Source: Streptococcus hyointestinalis (GTDB lineage Bacteria; Bacillota; Bacilli; Lactobacillales; Streptococcaceae). Taken from it: 64,000 bases of DNA. A program made the position numbers and the translations under genes. Of the stretch, positions 61,271 to 64,000 are shown in pieces. The stretch's first letter is position 1, and every line of letters starts with the position of its first letter. The notes under the pieces are model-generated. The model saw only the letters and a list, made by a program, of their open reading frames with translations, had not been told where the DNA came from and searched no databases. The stretch lies in NCBI RefSeq assembly GCF_900459405.1, contig NZ_UHFN01000002.1:124001-188000 (forward strand), given 5' to 3'.

Positions 61271-61516
61271 AAAAAAGTCCTACCAATAGGTTGTTTGGTA
61301 GGACTCATCCCAAAGGGGAACTTCTTTTTAAGAGCGCACCCCTCTGCCCTCTTACATAATAAGCGCTGTAGCAAGTATCAACCCTTGCTAAAGGTTAACG
61401 ATTAGGAAAACATCCATAACTCCTCTTTGTGCTTTTTAGGCTTATCGCCGAGGAACAGTTTTTAAGCTCTGCCAAGCCATGCGATGCGCTTCTACCGCAA
61501 GCTCTGATGAGTTAGT
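61271..61516 (-). ncRNA. Putative ~246-nt noncoding RNA
   Basis: Own promoter (next entry) and a strong terminator at 61271-61305 (AGTCCTACCAA/TTGGTAGGACT plus six T). No gene inside except a 9-codon frame after GAGGAG. Several GC-rich pairing segments (e.g. AGAGCGCACCCC, GGCGATAAGCC) stand out from the AT-rich surroundings. Not matched by me to 6S, tmRNA, RNase P or SRP RNA. Confidence 0.5.
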
Positions 61517-61522
61517 ACATCA

Positions 61523-61551
61523 ATTATATCAAGAATTTAACCAAGTGTCAG
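61523..61551 (-). promoter_or_regulatory. Promoter of the putative ncRNA
   Basis: Minus strand CTGACA, 17 bp, TATAAT. Confidence 0.65.
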
Positions 61552-61584
61552 TTCATAGCCCTGTAGTGAGTCACATGAATTAGT

Positions 61585-62547
61585 TCACTCTTCATTATTG
61601 TTTCTAAAACCAAAGAGAGGATCATCGTCCAAAAATGGGTTATCATCAATTTCATCTGAAATAGAAACAACGGAGTGAGAATTGCTTTCGTCTACTTTTT
61701 CAGCTAGTGAGGTTACTGCAGCTAGTATATCAGCAACCTTCTTGTCTACAACGTTCTCCAAGCCCTCTATTTTGAGCATAGCGTTCTTTAATTCAGCCTG
61801 CAATAGATTTGTATTCTCTTTTTCTTTGCTGCTCTCTATGCGCTCACCAATGGCTTCTAGTGCGTCCTTTTTCTCACTGGACATTTGTTTGTCCACTACG
61901 ATACTATCAAGTGTTAAATCACTTGGTTTTCGTGTAATGCCATCCAAGGCCCTTATGGGCTTATTCTGTACAATAAATAGATATGTGTTGACATTAAAGA
62001 ACGGTTGCTCAAATATCACAGCTTCCATTAGCTTTTGATAAAATGCTTGGTTCTCTTCGTCTAATAAGTACAGGATAGGAAGAATAGTGTTGCTATAGAC
62101 AATAGAAGTCGAGTTCAAAAGAATAATAATATCATCTCTTCTGAAAAGGTCGATACCAGATTTCTCAAAAATCTTCACGGTTGTCAAACAGTGAACATCA
62201 TACAACATTTTAAAGCGCAGGAGTTCCTCTGGAGAAAAGTGGCCTATTTCATCGAGAATAAAGAGAACAGAGTATCCTCTTTCATGTGCCTTTGCAACAA
62301 AATCTGCTTTACTAGTGACAACGACATTAGTCGACGCAGCAGTTTGGTTACCACCTAGCCAGCTTATATTTCTTTGTGTCTTCCCTAGTTCACGGATTTC
62401 AATTGGAACATTGGCGGTGTCTGGTATGTAGATAATTACTTTGTTTGAGGTATTTTCTTTAGTTAAACTGTAAAGTTTTCGGTAGAATGGTGAATTTGTA
62501 GTCTCTGGTCGAATATACCCCTCTACATAAAGATTAAGTTTAGTCAT
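61585..62547 (-). CDS. Hypothetical protein coupled to the upstream gene
   Basis: 320 residues. N-terminal half looks alpha/beta ('KVIIYIPDTANVPIEIREL', 'GYSVLFILDEIGHFSPEELL'), without a Walker A. A helical region about 225-285 could form a coiled coil, and the tail is acidic ('DEIDDNPFLDDDPLFGF'). The start overlaps the preceding gene by 8 bp, so the two products probably act together. No family recognised. Confidence 0.6.
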   Translation of the reverse strand: MTKLNLYVEGYIRPETTNSPFYRKLYSLTKENTSNKVIIYIPDTANVPIEIRELGKTQRNISWLGGNQTAASTNVVVTSKADFVAKAHERGYSVLFILDEIGHFSPEELLRFKMLYDVHCLTTVKIFEKSGIDLFRRDDIIILLNSTSIVYSNTILPILYLLDEENQAFYQKLMEAVIFEQPFFNVNTYLFIVQNKPIRALDGITRKPSDLTLDSIVVDKQMSSEKKDALEAIGERIESSKEKENTNLLQAELKNAMLKIEGLENVVDKKVADILAAVTSLAEKVDESNSHSVVSISDEIDDNPFLDDDPLFGFRNNNEE

Positions 62548-63997
62548 TTACTGGAGTTTCCATTTCTTTTTCTTCTAAAAACACATTATTGATGTTAAAA
62601 CGAGTTGTTTTTAATTCATGGTTGCCGTCCTCTTTTAATTTAAGAACTTTTAAGGCTGATAGAATATTGTTGGTACTAGCTTCTTTGAGGTCAAGAAATA
62701 GAATATTATCTAAACCATCATAGCTATCATTGACACGGTATTTATCATTTATTGCTTGAATTTGCTCTATTGAATCAACGATGATGAGTAACAAGTGTTT
62801 ATCGCCGTTTTCATCAAAGCCATTTTTTAGGTGTCCAAAGTGACGAAAAACATCCCAAAGGTTATCCATGTCACTGTGCTCTCCGCTCATGGTAACAAAC
62901 GGATAAAGGTCAAAACAGGCTATTTTACCATTCTTTCCTCTAACTTGGAACTGACCGTTAAATCTCAGCTCTGGAACATACATCGTCTTTTCAACGATAC
63001 GTGGCTTTGCAGCTCCTTTATTTTTGGCAATGGATTGAGCATATTGCTGTGCTTGGTCGTTTAGTGTTTTATTTTTTTGTTGAGTGGCTTTCTTATTTGG
63101 TAGCTCGAAGGAAACCTTATAATCAAAACGCTTCATATAGTGAAACGGAACGTATTTAACAAAGTCGTCTTTTAATCTGAAATTGAGGTATGCGTCTACT
63201 ATCTTCCAACAACGAATAGGAGTAAATCGATCCTTTTCTTTGAGGATTTCTCTCCACTTATAAGCAAACTCACGACTGATGAGGTTCATAATCATGAGAT
63301 AGGTAGTTCCATTGCTATAAATAGAAAAGGCTTCACCGGTCAAATTCTCTGCTCGTTCTCCTTCAATATGGGGATCACGTTTAAACTTCCATCTATCCAC
63401 CAAATAGTATTTGTGTAGCCTATCAAGTGAGTTACTAACCTGTTTTGTAGTTGCCCCTGTCTCCCTTACAATCTGTAGGAACTGTACGTTTCTAAACGTG
63501 GCAATAAATAGCAAGATTTGTCTATCTAGGTCACTAAGTAACTGGTCTATGATGATATAATCGTTTTCTGTGTAGTAATCAATAATTACCTTATGTGACT
63601 TTGCCCCTTTTTTTATTTCATGGTTGTTAATCATCAAATTGCCATTGTTTTCGTCTAACTCCAAACGAGATGATTTATGATGGGCAACATTTTCAATGTT
63701 TTCATTGTTTAAAGTCACAAAAAAAGGGAAATGATTTACTGGCGGCACATGAATTAGCTCGAAATCATCATAATACGATTGTGAAAAACGAGAAACAGCA
63801 GGCGATACTAGCTGCTGTGTTTGTTTATCAGTAAATACACCTAGTTTTTTTAAAGATTTTCCGGTAAAGTTAGACAGGTAGTCTCCTTTAGAGTTCTGGT
63901 TCTTATTGTTTGCCTTTAGTTCGACAACTTTTTTAGGGCTTAGATTTTCCTTTAAGTTCTTAAAAGTTGTCCATAGGTTATTTTTCTCTTTTACCAT
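62540..63997 (-). CDS. Hypothetical winged-helix protein of the element backbone
   Basis: 485 residues, start ATG at 63997 near the window edge. A winged-helix segment is visible near residues 155-200 ('LSDLDRQILLFIATFRNVQFLQIVRETGATTKQVSNSLDRLHKYYLVDRW'-type pattern, described here by position only as residues 155-200), as in replication-relaxation/MobC-type N-termini; the C-terminal part contains 'HLLLIIVDSIEQIQAIN'. It may be a relaxosome or replication accessory. Probably continues an operon from right of the window. Confidence 0.5.
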   Translation of the reverse strand: MVKEKNNLWTTFKNLKENLSPKKVVELKANNKNQNSKGDYLSNFTGKSLKKLGVFTDKQTQQLVSPAVSRFSQSYYDDFELIHVPPVNHFPFFVTLNNENIENVAHHKSSRLELDENNGNLMINNHEIKKGAKSHKVIIDYYTENDYIIIDQLLSDLDRQILLFIATFRNVQFLQIVRETGATTKQVSNSLDRLHKYYLVDRWKFKRDPHIEGERAENLTGEAFSIYSNGTTYLMIMNLISREFAYKWREILKEKDRFTPIRCWKIVDAYLNFRLKDDFVKYVPFHYMKRFDYKVSFELPNKKATQQKNKTLNDQAQQYAQSIAKNKGAAKPRIVEKTMYVPELRFNGQFQVRGKNGKIACFDLYPFVTMSGEHSDMDNLWDVFRHFGHLKNGFDENGDKHLLLIIVDSIEQIQAINDKYRVNDSYDGLDNILFLDLKEASTNNILSALKVLKLKEDGNHELKTTRFNINNVFLEEKEMETPVND

Positions 63998-64000
63998 GTT

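Noticed and set aside
61300..61516. 6S RNA, tmRNA or RNase P RNA
   Set aside because: Length and visible motifs do not match what I know of the streptococcal versions; left as unassigned ncRNA.

Overview
The window looks like low-GC Gram-positive DNA and most probably comes from a Streptococcus. Evidence: the last codons of a streptococcal-type rpsI (S9) gene at 16384-16428, a XerS-like recombinase, PcfJ/PcfK-like proteins as on enterococcal and streptococcal conjugative plasmids, and AGGAGG-type ribosome sites throughout. No housekeeping gene is intact, so the whole window is accessory DNA. I cannot tell from the sequence whether the large right-hand part is a plasmid or an integrated conjugative element. 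Its iteron origin, Rep protein and ParA/centromere-binding pair argue for a plasmid.

Region 1 (about 1-16430) reads as one integrative mobilizable element carrying a defence island. From the left it has an AbrB-type antitoxin/Doc toxin pair, then a leftward type I restriction-modification cluster: hsdM, hsdS, a tyrosine recombinase, a truncated second hsdS, an inverted hsdS half, a two-gene TIR + membrane-macro module resembling type II Thoeris, hsdR, and a broken AlbA-type ATP-binding gene. Four copies of a ~17-bp inverted repeat flank the hsdS halves, so target specificity should be switchable by inversion. A MobC-like/replication/excisionase module, a repressor and an integrase follow. The integrase abuts an attachment core made of the last 15 codons of rpsI.

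Region 2 (16430-31900) begins with an orphan 36-nt-repeat/30-nt-spacer CRISPR mini-array. It continues with TnpB elements, an interrupted AP2 gene, a NADAR protein, several membrane proteins, a replication-relaxation-like protein and a VirD4/TraG-type coupling protein. These suggest part of a conjugation apparatus. No relaxase or VirB4 is seen in the window.

Region 3 (31900-38900) is the maintenance core: AT-rich centromere-like repeats, ParA, a small DNA-binding partner, a membrane-anchored nuclease, a recombinase-like protein with no catalytic residues, a long iteron array and a Rep_3-type initiator.

Region 4 (38900-54900) is one long rightward operon behind a ~500-nt leader that contains an intrinsic terminator. 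It encodes a TOPRIM primase-like protein, an HEXXH-type polyvalent protein, a Fic protein, RNase H, a possible MqsR/MqsA-like pair, an antitoxin and a doubly broken zeta toxin, PcfK-like and PcfJ-like proteins and a giant methylase/helicase. Nearly every gene is preceded by a terminator-like hairpin fused to a TGGAGGAAAACAA ribosome-site cassette.

Region 5 (54900-64000) has two more TnpB elements, a XerS-like recombinase cut off from its ribosome site, small membrane proteins, an RNase H remnant, a putative ~246-nt ncRNA and two coupled unknown genes.

The most notable unexplained patterns are (i) five promoters sharing TATGGTAGTCTWTYC exactly 17-18 bp upstream of the -10 box in place of a -35, (ii) the serial hairpin/SD cassettes behind an attenuator-containing leader, (iii) the Thoeris-like module inside a phase-variable R-M operon, and (iv) TnpB insertions whose removal in silico restores the interrupted genes exactly.
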